The notes beneath the pieces were generated by a model. That model made no database searches. It saw only the letters and a list, made by a program, of their open reading frames with translations, and was not told the origin of the DNA. Positions 1-6,536 of a stretch of DNA of 7,469 nt are shown here, in pieces. Source of the stretch: Thermoguttaceae bacterium. GTDB lineage: Bacteria > Planctomycetota > Planctomycetia > Pirellulales > Thermoguttaceae. The position numbers and the translations under genes are program-made. The first letter of the stretch is position 1, and each line of letters starts with the position of its first letter. The stretch lies in NCBI GenBank assembly GCA_017549085.1, contig JAFYVO010000023.1, positions 1 through 7,469 of the forward strand. Reading direction: 5' to 3'.

Positions 1-100
1 CTGCGAATTATAGTCAATTGATACTGCGAATTATAGTTAATTGACATTGCAAATTATAGTCAATTGACATTGCAAATTATAGTCAATTGATACTGCAAAT
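1..100. repeat. 23-bp AT-rich tandem repeat array, four full copies plus a partial fifth
   Basis: Copies start at 1, 24, 47 and 70, and an 8-base partial copy (CTGCAAAT) lies at 93-100. The shared core is AATTATAGTCAATTGA, with changes at only a few positions (C/T at the first base, G/A at the fifth, C/T in the core and next to the end). Each copy includes the palindrome CAATTG, or TAATTG in copy two. Because 23 is not a multiple of three, and two of the three frames hit a stop within each unit, no frame stays open across two copies, so the array is non-coding. There are no spacers, so it is not CRISPR. It touches the window edge and may continue upstream. It ends abruptly inside what looks like the signal peptide of the next gene. 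The repeat structure is read directly; any function is unknown. Confidence 0.93.
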
Positions 101-294
101 GCTTATCACTATCTTCTTACGCGCAAGCGATCGAAAAGACGCCGTTTAGCTTTTTCGAGTTTGTTTCGAGCGAAAAACGGGAAGCCGATTTCAATGTTTG
201 GGGCGGAACGTTCGCGACGAACCCTTACGCGCACGGCGAACGTCTGCCCGGGCCGTCTCCGCACGTTCTTGCGAACGCGACGCAACCGTTCGAT
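91..294 (+). other. Start-less 5' coding extension of the TPR-like gene (signal peptide remnant and N-terminus)
   Basis: The frame of the downstream gene is open from the stop at 88-90 onward but contains no ATG, GTG or TTG before 295. The translation still looks like real protein. Codons use the same CG-ending preference as the rest of the gene. Residues coded at 100-129 read CLSLSSYAQA, which resembles the late hydrophobic part and Ala-X-Ala cleavage site of a Sec signal peptide. It continues with IEKTPFSFFEFV and a Pro/Gly-rich stretch ending QPFDL just before 295. The tandem repeat ends at base 100, exactly where the upstream half of the signal peptide should be. The likely reading is that the true start was lost or displaced by the repeat, or that the assembly is wrong here. 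A short out-of-frame ATG at 99 gives only 16 codons and does not restore a convincing start. Confidence 0.6.
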
Positions 295-2103
295 TTGTTT
301 TATTACGACGCGCGGTTGAAGCGGAAATATATCAACGAGAAAAAAGCCGCTTACGTCGAGAAAGAAAAAGCGAGAATAAAAAAGGAATGGGCGGAGAAGG
401 GCAAATTTCCGAAAGACGAGGAAATCAAAGTTGAGCCGCCGGAAGACAAGGACGTCGTCGCCGTCGAGCGTTGGCCGTCGCTTCGCGAGTTGTACGACGA
501 AATGCGCGAAACAGCCGCGCTTTTGGACGCTGAAAAATTCGACGAAGGGGTCGAACGTTTAAACGAGGCGCAAGAGCGTTTGTCGTTTTCGGCGAAAAAT
601 CTCCGATCGCACGTTCGCGTTAAAGCCGTTTTTTCGAGCTTTTATTACTACTTGAAAGCGATTGAAATTAAGCGGTTGGTTGTCGCCGGCGAAATCGCGA
701 AGGCGGAAGTCGAGTTTGTTAATTTAACGAACTGCGAATTTTTCAAAGAGCAGTACGTCGGTTTTCAACTCGGCGTCTTTAAAGACTTCGCCGGGCTGCT
801 TGTCAAATGCGGATACGTGGACGCGGCGATCCCGTATCTCGAGTATTTGCGCGGTTATTGCCGTTACGTTTATCTGGCCGAAGCGGCGACCTCGAACGAT
901 CGGCGCAAGGCCGACATTGTCGCGGCGTCCTTGGCGTGGGACTTAATTTATATTTACGAACGCCAAGGGAAGTATCGGAACGTCGTCGAGATCGGCGAGC
1001 CGCTTTGGCAGGCGCATACGAACGGACGCTCGGCTCCGGCGGCGAACGCGTTGTTCGACTATAACGTTAAAGAGATGCGCAAACACTTGGCGATCGCGTA
1101 TTGGAATATTGACAATAAGGCGACCGCGACGCGCATTTTCGAAGATTACCTCAAAGAGCGGCAAAGCGACCTGAAAAACGCGCCGATTCGCAATTATTGG
1201 AGCGATTTGTTCGACGCCGAAGCGAGCGACTGGCGGGAAGCGGCGGATCGCGCGAATCGTATTTACAACAAAATCGCGGCGGTCGAAAGCGGCTCCTTAA
1301 CGGAGAACGTCGATTTTGAATTCGCGTTTTGCCGCGCGAACGCGTCGATTAAAAGCGCCTTGTATTGGGGCGACCGCGAAAAGGCGGAAGCCGCGCTCGA
1401 CGATTTGCGCAAGTTGACGGACGACGCGAAGCTCTATCAAGTTCATATCGCTCGGGACTTGTGCGAATTGGGCGCCGCTCTGTATTCGTATGGATGCTGG
1501 GAGGACGCGGAATATTGTTATCGCAAAGCCTGGCTGATTAACGCCGCTATTTTTAACGAGCCGAACACCCTGTTGAATTGGGACGCGCTCTTGGGAATCG
1601 CCGCGACGCAACAGGCGCAAGGACGCGGCGCCGAAGCCGAAGCGTTTTTAGCGCAAGGTTTGGAACCGATGCTCAACCAATTGATAGCGTTGCGCTCTAA
1701 GTCGTTGGACGGCAGAGAAGCGGGCGCGATTATCGTCGAGGGCGTCGGCGAATGGACGGCGGAAGGCGGCGAGAGGGTTAGGAAGAACGCGGAAACCTTA
1801 GGCGAAAGCTTCAAGGGAGGGTTGGCGCAAGTAGTAGGAACGGTCGGCGCCGAGCTGATGCGCCAAGAACAGCGCGTCGTCGAAGAGAAGCGGCGCCTAA
1901 ACACGCCCGAGCATTGGATTAAAAACTGTGCCGACGAATGTTGCGAGCAGAAGCGTTGGGGATACGCGCTCCTCTTGTACAAATATTGGCAAACGAAAGG
2001 CGAGCTTCCGGGCGCGTCGCCGTTGGAGCTTGAAGGTCGCAAGGCGACGGTTAAGGCGCGGATTGCCGAATGCGAAGCGAAGTTGAGAGAAGAGACGATT
2101 TAA
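295..2103 (+). CDS. TPR-like repeat protein, probably exported; 5' end damaged or unresolved
   Basis: I do not recognise a named family. The 602-residue frame (from TTG 295) is largely alpha-helical. A Lys/Glu-rich helix lies at about residues 6-58, followed by helical pairs resembling tetratricopeptide repeats, clearest at about 213-237 (LAWDLIYIYERQGKYRNVV), 261-290, 391-415 (ELGAALYSYGCWEDAEYCYRKA) and 432-455 (LLGIAATQQAQGRGAEAEAFL). A glycine-rich linker around 477-515 separates these from a C-terminal helical part with a cysteine cluster (C545, C549, C550). TPR arrays usually serve as protein-binding scaffolds; no catalytic motif is visible. TTG 295 is the only conventional in-frame start, but it falls in PFDLFYYDARLK, lacks a ribosome binding site, and is probably an internal leucine: coding-like sequence reaches back to about base 100, including a probable signal peptidase site. 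If that is right, the product acts in the periplasm. The gene is followed by an MFS transporter gene 82 bp downstream. It may be a pseudogene. Confidence 0.75.
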   Translation: MFYYDARLKRKYINEKKAAYVEKEKARIKKEWAEKGKFPKDEEIKVEPPEDKDVVAVERWPSLRELYDEMRETAALLDAEKFDEGVERLNEAQERLSFSAKNLRSHVRVKAVFSSFYYYLKAIEIKRLVVAGEIAKAEVEFVNLTNCEFFKEQYVGFQLGVFKDFAGLLVKCGYVDAAIPYLEYLRGYCRYVYLAEAATSNDRRKADIVAASLAWDLIYIYERQGKYRNVVEIGEPLWQAHTNGRSAPAANALFDYNVKEMRKHLAIAYWNIDNKATATRIFEDYLKERQSDLKNAPIRNYWSDLFDAEASDWREAADRANRIYNKIAAVESGSLTENVDFEFAFCRANASIKSALYWGDREKAEAALDDLRKLTDDAKLYQVHIARDLCELGAALYSYGCWEDAEYCYRKAWLINAAIFNEPNTLLNWDALLGIAATQQAQGRGAEAEAFLAQGLEPMLNQLIALRSKSLDGREAGAIIVEGVGEWTAEGGERVRKNAETLGESFKGGLAQVVGTVGAELMRQEQRVVEEKRRLNTPEHWIKNCADECCEQKRWGYALLLYKYWQTKGELPGASPLELEGRKATVKARIAECEAKLREETI

Positions 2104-2130
2104 GCGACGTCGCAAGGCGCGCGTCGCTTA
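2101..2130 (+). other. Hairpin overlapping the stop codon of the TPR-like gene
   Basis: TAAGCGACG (2101-2109) and CGTCGCTTA (2122-2130) are perfect 9-bp inverted arms around a 12-base loop. The stop codon forms the base of the stem. No T-run follows (next bases ATCGCC), so a standard intrinsic terminator is unlikely. It could be a weak terminator, an mRNA 3'-end stabiliser, or chance. Confidence 0.4.
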
Positions 2131-2141
2131 ATCGCCGCGTT

Positions 2142-2160
2142 GGAACGTTTTGCGCGTTCC
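2142..2160. promoter_or_regulatory. Short inverted repeat upstream of the MFS gene, candidate operator
   Basis: GGAACG (2142-2147) and CGTTCC (2155-2160) are inverted arms around 7 bases. The site sits 26 bases before the chosen ATG of the transporter gene. It could be an operator or simply a small RNA hairpin. I see no convincing -35/-10 pair in this 82-bp gap, so the transporter may be transcribed from upstream. Confidence 0.22.
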
Positions 2161-2176
2161 GGGAATAAAAAATAAC

Positions 2177-2182
2177 GAGGGG
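2177..2182 (+). promoter_or_regulatory. Ribosome binding site deciding the MFS start
   Basis: GAGGGG lies 3 bases before ATG 2186, and its GAGG part lies 5 bases before. This supports ATG 2186 over the in-frame TTG at 2150, which has no purine-rich site ahead of it and would add 12 residues (MRVPGIKNNEGC) that do not look like a transporter N-terminus. Confidence 0.5.
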
Positions 2183-2185
2183 TGT

Positions 2186-3580
2186 ATGGCGGCTCGCGCG
2201 TCGACTAAAAAAAGCGTTCCGGACGTTTCGCGTCCGGCGAAACCGATTTCGTCGTTTTATCGTTGGGAGCTTCTTGCGCTCCTCTTTTTGGCGTATTTCT
2301 TCCATCAGTCGGATCGCGCGATTTACGGCGTCGTCGCAACGTCGATTAAGTCGGAGTTCCACTTAAGCGACCAAACGCTTTATATGACGCGAACGATTAT
2401 GTTCGCGCTGATGGCGTTGGTCGTTCCGCTGGCCGGTTTCGTCGGCGACAAAGCGAACAAACGCAAGCTCTTGATCGGCTGCCTTTTCTGTTGGAGCGCG
2501 GCGACGCTCTTGACCGGCGCGTCGTGGAGCGTTTTGGCGTTGATTCTTTTCAACAGCGTCGGTTTGGTCGTCGCGGAGGCGTTTTACGGTCCGGCGTCGA
2601 CGAGTTTGATCGCGTCGTATCATAAGGAGACGCGGTCGTTTGCGTTGTCGATTCACCAGACGGCGGTTTATTTAAGCGTTATCTTCTGCGGCTTGGTCGG
2701 CGGCTGGTTGAGCGAACGCTTGAGCTGGCGCGCGGCGTTTTGGACGTTCGGCGCGATCAGCGTCGCGATCGGCTGTCTCCTAATTTGGCGCCTCCGCGAC
2801 CCGGCGTCGGAAGGCGGCGCGAGCGACGGCGAAGCGGCTAAGTCGAGCGGCGACAAAGTTTCGGTCGGCGAGTTCCTTGGGATGATCTTCCGCAATCCGT
2901 CGGCGTTGTGCTTGACGGTCGGTTTTACGGCGATCGTTTTCGTCAACAACGCGTACCTGAACGTCGTTCCGAAGTTTCTCCAAGACCGTTTCGCGTTGAC
3001 GCCGACGAGCGCCGGTTTTCACGGGATGTTTTGGCACCATATCGCGGCGTTGATTTTCATCTTCGTCGGCGCGTCGTTGAGCGACCGGATTTCGCGCCGT
3101 TGGCCGACGTTCCGTCCGAAATTGCAATGCTTGGCGATGGCGCTGGGCGTTCCGGTCGTCGCGGCGATGGGCCGAGCCGGGTCTCCGGAGGCGCTTTTCG
3201 GACTCTTCTTTTTGATGGGCGTTTGCCGCGGTTTTTACGAGTGCAACACGCACGCGGCGGTTTTCGAGACGGTTCCGGCGAAGTACCGTTCGACGACGGT
3301 CGGTTTTATGATTATGTTCGCGTTCCTGATCGGTTCTTGGTCGGCGCAAATGGTCGGGGCGTGCGTCGACTCGTCGGTCGCGGCGGCGGTCGCGGAGCTG
3401 GGCGAAGAAGCGGGCCGAGCGCAAGGGTACGCCGACGGTTACCGAACCGCTTTTACCGCCTTGTCTTGCGCTTGGCTGATCGGCGCGATCTGCGTCGGTT
3501 TCGCCGCGTTCGGCACGTTTGCGAAAGACCGTCAAAAACGCCTCGACGCGGAGGCCGCCGAAGCGAACAAAACCGCGTAA
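2186..3580 (+). CDS. Major facilitator superfamily (MFS) transporter
   Basis: The 464-residue inner-membrane protein has the size and hydrophobic pattern of a 12-helix MFS secondary transporter. A polar N-terminal tail of about 23 residues precedes TM1 (LLALLFLAYFF), followed by HQSDRAIYG at about 40-48, an Asp-Arg feature common near the end of TM1 in organic-anion and sugar-phosphate type MFS proteins. Motif A is clear in the loop between TM2 and TM3 (GFVGDKANKRK, about 84-94), and its second-half counterpart is GASLSDRISRR (about 295-305). A hydrophilic central loop (about 205-230, rich in Gly, Ser, Asp) separates the two six-helix halves. A conserved-looking segment YECNTHAAVFETVPAKYRSTTVGF lies near TM10. 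The cargo cannot be assigned; sugar acids or other organic anions are plausible from family resemblance only. ATG 2186 is chosen over TTG 2150 because of its ribosome binding site. The gene lies 82 bp after the TPR-like gene and ends before an intrinsic terminator, so the two may share a transcript. Confidence 0.9.
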   Translation: MAARASTKKSVPDVSRPAKPISSFYRWELLALLFLAYFFHQSDRAIYGVVATSIKSEFHLSDQTLYMTRTIMFALMALVVPLAGFVGDKANKRKLLIGCLFCWSAATLLTGASWSVLALILFNSVGLVVAEAFYGPASTSLIASYHKETRSFALSIHQTAVYLSVIFCGLVGGWLSERLSWRAAFWTFGAISVAIGCLLIWRLRDPASEGGASDGEAAKSSGDKVSVGEFLGMIFRNPSALCLTVGFTAIVFVNNAYLNVVPKFLQDRFALTPTSAGFHGMFWHHIAALIFIFVGASLSDRISRRWPTFRPKLQCLAMALGVPVVAAMGRAGSPEALFGLFFLMGVCRGFYECNTHAAVFETVPAKYRSTTVGFMIMFAFLIGSWSAQMVGACVDSSVAAAVAELGEEAGRAQGYADGYRTAFTALSCAWLIGAICVGFAAFGTFAKDRQKRLDAEAAEANKTA

Positions 3581-3622
3581 TTTGCGCAAACGGTATAACC
3601 TGTTCGTATGTTAAGAAACGAG

Positions 3623-3678
3623 CGCGAAATCATTCCTCTTTTTCATCGATTGAGTTGAAATGATTTCGCGTTTTCTTT
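3623..3678 (+). terminator. Intrinsic terminator after the MFS gene
   Basis: CGCGAAATCATT (3623-3634) and AATGATTTCGCG (3659-3670) form a perfect 12-bp stem around a 24-base loop. TTTTCTTT follows immediately at 3671-3678. It lies 42 bases after the transporter stop, which is the right place and shape for rho-independent termination. The loop is longer than usual. It separates the transporter transcript from the caspase gene. Confidence 0.8.
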
Positions 3679-3764
3679 ATGATAAAAAAGCGGTTTTTCT
3701 ACCCCATTACCGAAACGACGAATTACGAGTCGTTGATTTGTTATATTGCTGACTCAAACGTTAT

Positions 3765-3776
3765 AACCGCGCGGTT
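3765..3776. promoter_or_regulatory. Perfect 12-bp palindrome upstream of the caspase gene, candidate operator
   Basis: AACCGCGCGGTT is self-complementary across 12 bases with no spacer and lies 46 bases before the ATG at 3823. It stands out as a GC-rich core in otherwise AT-rich intergenic DNA (about 3680-3822). A dimeric regulator could bind it. I could not find a well-spaced -35/-10 pair nearby (TTGATT at 3733 and TATAAC at 3762 are too far apart), so the promoter is unlocated. Confidence 0.3.
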
Positions 3777-3810
3777 GCAAATGTGAAATAATCGACTTAG
3801 ACGTAGTGAA

Positions 3811-3816
3811 AAAAGG
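3811..3816 (+). promoter_or_regulatory. Ribosome binding site of the caspase-like gene
   Basis: AAAAGG ends 6 bases before ATG 3823, a normal distance. It supports the chosen start, which also gives a basic N-terminus directly followed by a membrane helix. Confidence 0.55.
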
Positions 3817-3822
3817 CTAAAA

Positions 3823-6375
3823 ATGGACAAGGGAAAATCGCGACGGCGGTCTTGGAAAATTAGCGATATTTTGGCGATAAATATACTGTTTAGTGCAATT
3901 GTCGTATTTATTGGCGTTTCTCTTTGGCATATGCAAACGTCGTCTACGACCGCCCCGGAACAAACGGCAAACGACAAGGAGAACACGTCGGGCGTCGACC
4001 GCGCGGTTTTGATTGGCGTCGACGATTATCTCTATTTTGGCGACTTAAAGTACGCGAGCGCCGACGTGGACTTGATTCGCGAACGTTTGGAGTATCTTGG
4101 GTTTAAGCCGGAAAATATCGTTTCGATAACAACAAAAGCGGGGGAACGCGATTCCAGCTTGCTTCCAAGTTTTAGCAATATCGAGCGCGCGTTGACGAAG
4201 ATCATCGACGCGACCGGCCCGAACGACGCGATTTTTGTTTTCTTGTCCGGACACGGTTTTCAAACGGACGACTTTGGCGGTTATTCGCCTTACATTGGTT
4301 TTGCGCCTTACGATGCGACGGCGACGAACGGCGTCGTTGATTTTGCCGCGACTTACTCGCTTTCAAAACTTTTTAAACGTTTATCGGAAACGAAAGCGCG
4401 TTTTACGTGGATTGTGGTCGACGCGTGTCGGGAAGACGTCAAACCGCGTTCGGAAGAAATGTTGTTAGCGACAAATCAGCGTGCGCGCGGCGGTCTAAAC
4501 AACGCAATGCAAACGTCGGCGTTGGGGCGGTTGAACGCGCCGACCGGATCGGTGTTGTTGCAAAGTTGCGACGCGGGTCAATTTAGTTACGAATACGACA
4601 ACCTACGGCACGGCGTTTTCACCTATCATTTTGCTCAAAGTTTAAGCGAAGAAGGGGACGCAAACCAAGACGGCGATGTGCGACTTCTAGAAGCGCTTAA
4701 TAAAACCGGCGAAGCGGTTGAAATGGCGACGAATCGCAAACAAACGCCGCATTTTGTTTATGATTCGGTCAATTTTAAGTTGTTTTCTTATGTTCCCGGC
4801 GTTGCGACGGGCGATTGGAACGGCGCGGTTCGCGCGGGAGAACGCAAGACGTTGAATATCGCGGGAATAGAGGTGGGGTTTTGTTGGGCGCCGCCTGGAG
4901 TTTTTACGATGGGAACGCCGGCGACCGAGCCCGAGCGTTGCGAGCCGTACGAAACGTTGCGCGAAGTAACGTTGACGCAGGGATTTTGGTTGATGGAAAC
5001 GGAAACAACGCAAAAGCTTTGGACGGCGGTCGTCGGGGAAAATCCGAGCGAGTTTACGCTCAAAAAACGACCGTATGAGATGCGCGGACTTGACACGACG
5101 AGTTTTCCCGTTGAAAGCGTTAACTGGCACGATTGTTGCGCGTTTGCCGAGAAATTAAACGCCAATAATTGCGCGCCGGCGGGGTGGAAGTTTGCGTTGC
5201 CAACGGAAGCGCAATGGGAGTACGCGTGTCGCGCCGGAACGTCGACGGCGTTTTTCTGGGGCGATTCGTTGAACGGAGACAGAGCGAACTGCGACGGAGT
5301 GAATTATCCGTATCAAATGGAAGCCGGCGTTAATATGGGACGTCCGGCCAACGTGGGGAGTTATCCGAAGAACCCTTGGGGGTTCTACGATATGAACGGC
5401 AACGTCGAAGAGTGGTGCGCGGATATTTTCGGAACCTATTCCGGCGACCCGGTCGTCGACCCGACCGGCGCGAGCGAGGGGAAGGATCGCGCTTTGCGAG
5501 GCGGCGGTTGGCGCGGTCGCGCGAAATATTGTCGCTCCGGCAATCGATTTAACTTCGACCCGGATAAACGTTTTGCCGCAAACGGTTGCCGTTTGGCCTT
5601 GATTCCGGACGGCGCGGCGTCGCTCGACGCAGGAGACGCCGACGGCGTAACGCAAGTAGCCGAGCATAAAAACGAAGCCGAACGACTCTATCGCGAAGGG
5701 CGCGCGTTGGCGTTGGGACTCGACGGACGCAAAGTCGATCGGGCGACCGCTTTGGAAAGATTGGAGAAGGCGGTTGACTTGGGTTCGCTCGACGCTCAGG
5801 CGGAGTTGGCGGCGTTGTCTTTGGAAAGCGTCGACGGCGCGCCGGCGAATTTCGAAAAAGCGTTCAATATGGCCGAAGACCCGGCGAACGACGGTAATCC
5901 CTTGGCGCAAAACGTGTTGGCGATCTGTTATCGCGACGCTTTAAGCGTCGTTAAGGACGCGGCGCGCGCGGAAGAGTATTTTAGAAAGGCGTGCGTAGGG
6001 TTCGCCAAACTTGCCGAACAAGGCGACGCGCCGACGCTTTATATCTTGGGCGAACGGTATGCGAACGGCGAAGGCGTCGAGCAAAATTTTGAGATCGCGG
6101 CGAAACTCTTCCGTCAAGCGGCGGACGCGGATTATCTTCCGGCGATTTTGCGTTTCGCCGAGTGTTGCGCGACCGGCGTCGGCGTCGAAGCGAACGTCGT
6201 GGAAGCGACGACGCGGTTGCGCAAGGCGGCGGAATCGGTAAATTGCGACTTAACCGCGCTCCGAAAAACCGCGGAAGAATTCGGGCTCGATTGGGAAAAA
6301 ATCGCGCCGAAAAAAGAAGTGAAATCGTCGGACGCGAAGCCGGCGGGCGAAACGGGAACGGTGGAAGCTCCGTAA
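3823..6375 (+). CDS. Membrane-anchored caspase-like (C14/orthocaspase) protease fused to FGE-sulfatase domain and Sel1 repeats
   Basis: The 850-residue protein has four parts. Residues 1-12 are basic (KGKSRRR) and precede one transmembrane helix (about 14-36); by the positive-inside rule the rest lies outside the cytoplasm. Residues 57-325 form a caspase-fold domain: RAVLIGVDDY opens it, the catalytic His is H144 (LSGHG) and the catalytic Cys is C202 (VVDACRED). SCDAGQFSYEYD, HGVFTYHFAQSL and DANQDGDVRLLE match later conserved blocks of bacterial orthocaspases. D200, two residues before the Cys, occupies the position associated with Arg/Lys preference in metacaspases. Residues 345-595 are an FGE-sulfatase (C-type-lectin-like) domain with PPGVFTMG, LPTEAQWEYACRAG, WGFYDMNGNVEEWC and RGGGW. 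The first redox Cys of true FGE is replaced by G565 while C570 remains, so sulfatase activation is unlikely. Residues 614-804 hold Sel1 repeats (best GVEQNFEIAAKLFRQAADADYLPAILRFAECCATGVGVE), followed by a low-complexity tail. The role is inferred as regulated proteolysis or signalling. Confidence 0.92.
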   Translation: MDKGKSRRRSWKISDILAINILFSAIVVFIGVSLWHMQTSSTTAPEQTANDKENTSGVDRAVLIGVDDYLYFGDLKYASADVDLIRERLEYLGFKPENIVSITTKAGERDSSLLPSFSNIERALTKIIDATGPNDAIFVFLSGHGFQTDDFGGYSPYIGFAPYDATATNGVVDFAATYSLSKLFKRLSETKARFTWIVVDACREDVKPRSEEMLLATNQRARGGLNNAMQTSALGRLNAPTGSVLLQSCDAGQFSYEYDNLRHGVFTYHFAQSLSEEGDANQDGDVRLLEALNKTGEAVEMATNRKQTPHFVYDSVNFKLFSYVPGVATGDWNGAVRAGERKTLNIAGIEVGFCWAPPGVFTMGTPATEPERCEPYETLREVTLTQGFWLMETETTQKLWTAVVGENPSEFTLKKRPYEMRGLDTTSFPVESVNWHDCCAFAEKLNANNCAPAGWKFALPTEAQWEYACRAGTSTAFFWGDSLNGDRANCDGVNYPYQMEAGVNMGRPANVGSYPKNPWGFYDMNGNVEEWCADIFGTYSGDPVVDPTGASEGKDRALRGGGWRGRAKYCRSGNRFNFDPDKRFAANGCRLALIPDGAASLDAGDADGVTQVAEHKNEAERLYREGRALALGLDGRKVDRATALERLEKAVDLGSLDAQAELAALSLESVDGAPANFEKAFNMAEDPANDGNPLAQNVLAICYRDALSVVKDAARAEEYFRKACVGFAKLAEQGDAPTLYILGERYANGEGVEQNFEIAAKLFRQAADADYLPAILRFAECCATGVGVEANVVEATTRLRKAAESVNCDLTALRKTAEEFGLDWEKIAPKKEVKSSDAKPAGETGTVEAP

Positions 6376-6390
6376 GTTCCCGAAGCGAAT

Positions 6391-6454
6391 GTTTTCCGAG
6401 CGAGCAAGTCGGGGAGGCGGCAAACAACGTCGAAACGACGCTCGCTCGGAAAAC
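6391..6454. repeat. Long inverted repeat with 15-bp perfect arms after the caspase gene
   Basis: GTTTTCCGAGCGAGC (6391-6405) and GCTCGCTCGGAAAAC (6440-6454) pair perfectly across 15 bases around a 34-base interior. GTC (6408-6410) and GAC (6437-6439) can extend the stem after a 2-base bulge. It begins 15 bases after the caspase gene stop. No T-run follows on either strand, because the stem ends in A's on the exit side, so it is not a classical intrinsic terminator. It could still act as a terminator or 3'-end stabiliser, or be a small dispersed repeat element with terminal inverted repeats. No target-site duplication is obvious at its edges. Confidence 0.7.
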
Positions 6455-6494
6455 GGCGTGAACGACGCGATGAGCGGCGTTGATAACGGGCTTG

Positions 6495-6524
6495 TTGACC
6501 TTTGGTGTGTGTTGACTTTATAAG
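6495..6524 (+). promoter_or_regulatory. Candidate sigma-70-like promoter for the SIS-domain gene
   Basis: TTGACC (6495-6500) and TATAAG (6519-6524) each match five of six consensus bases with an 18-base spacer. TTGAC recurs at 6512-6516, 17 bases after the first. The geometry is odd: transcription would begin near 6531, downstream of the ribosome binding site and only about 6 bases before the ATG. The promoter is either spurious or yields a nearly leaderless transcript. Confidence 0.3.
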
Positions 6525-6530
6525 AAAGGA
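6525..6530 (+). promoter_or_regulatory. Ribosome binding site of the SIS-domain gene
   Basis: AAAGGA ends 6 bases before ATG 6537, an ideal distance, and fixes the start of the SIS-domain protein. Confidence 0.65.
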
Positions 6531-6536
6531 AAAGCG

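Noticed and set aside
1..100. Possible CRISPR array
   Set aside because: The units are directly contiguous with no unique spacers, so this is a plain tandem repeat.
99..149. ATG at 99 as the true start of the TPR-like gene by +1 frameshift
   Set aside because: It is out of frame, encodes only 16 residues before a TAG at 147-149, and the result lacks the basic N-terminus of a signal peptide; no slippery site is evident.
198..434. 78-codon + strand frame overlapping the start of the TPR-like gene
   Set aside because: It is Arg-rich and out of frame with strongly coding-like sequence; it is an overlap shadow.
2780..3589. Long antisense frame (269 codons) opposite the MFS gene
   Set aside because: The translation is low-complexity and Arg-rich without hydrophobic or domain features; it arises from the CG-ending codon bias of the opposite strand.
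2908..3663. 251-codon + strand frame overlapping the MFS gene end and the terminator
   Set aside because: It is very Arg/Gly-rich, is in another frame of a clear transporter gene and runs through the terminator; it is a shadow.
3733..3767. TTGATT...TATAAC as a caspase promoter
   Set aside because: The spacer would be about 23 bases, outside the functional range for sigma-70 type promoters.
5497..5595. Variable region of a diversity-generating retroelement in the lectin-like FGE domain
   Set aside because: The domain is followed by Sel1 repeats instead of ending the protein, and no template repeat or reverse transcriptase is present in the window.
5155..5910. Antisense 251-codon frame opposite the FGE/Sel1 part of the caspase gene
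   Set aside because: No recognisable domain, composition typical of reverse-strand artefacts, and the + strand protein is unambiguous.
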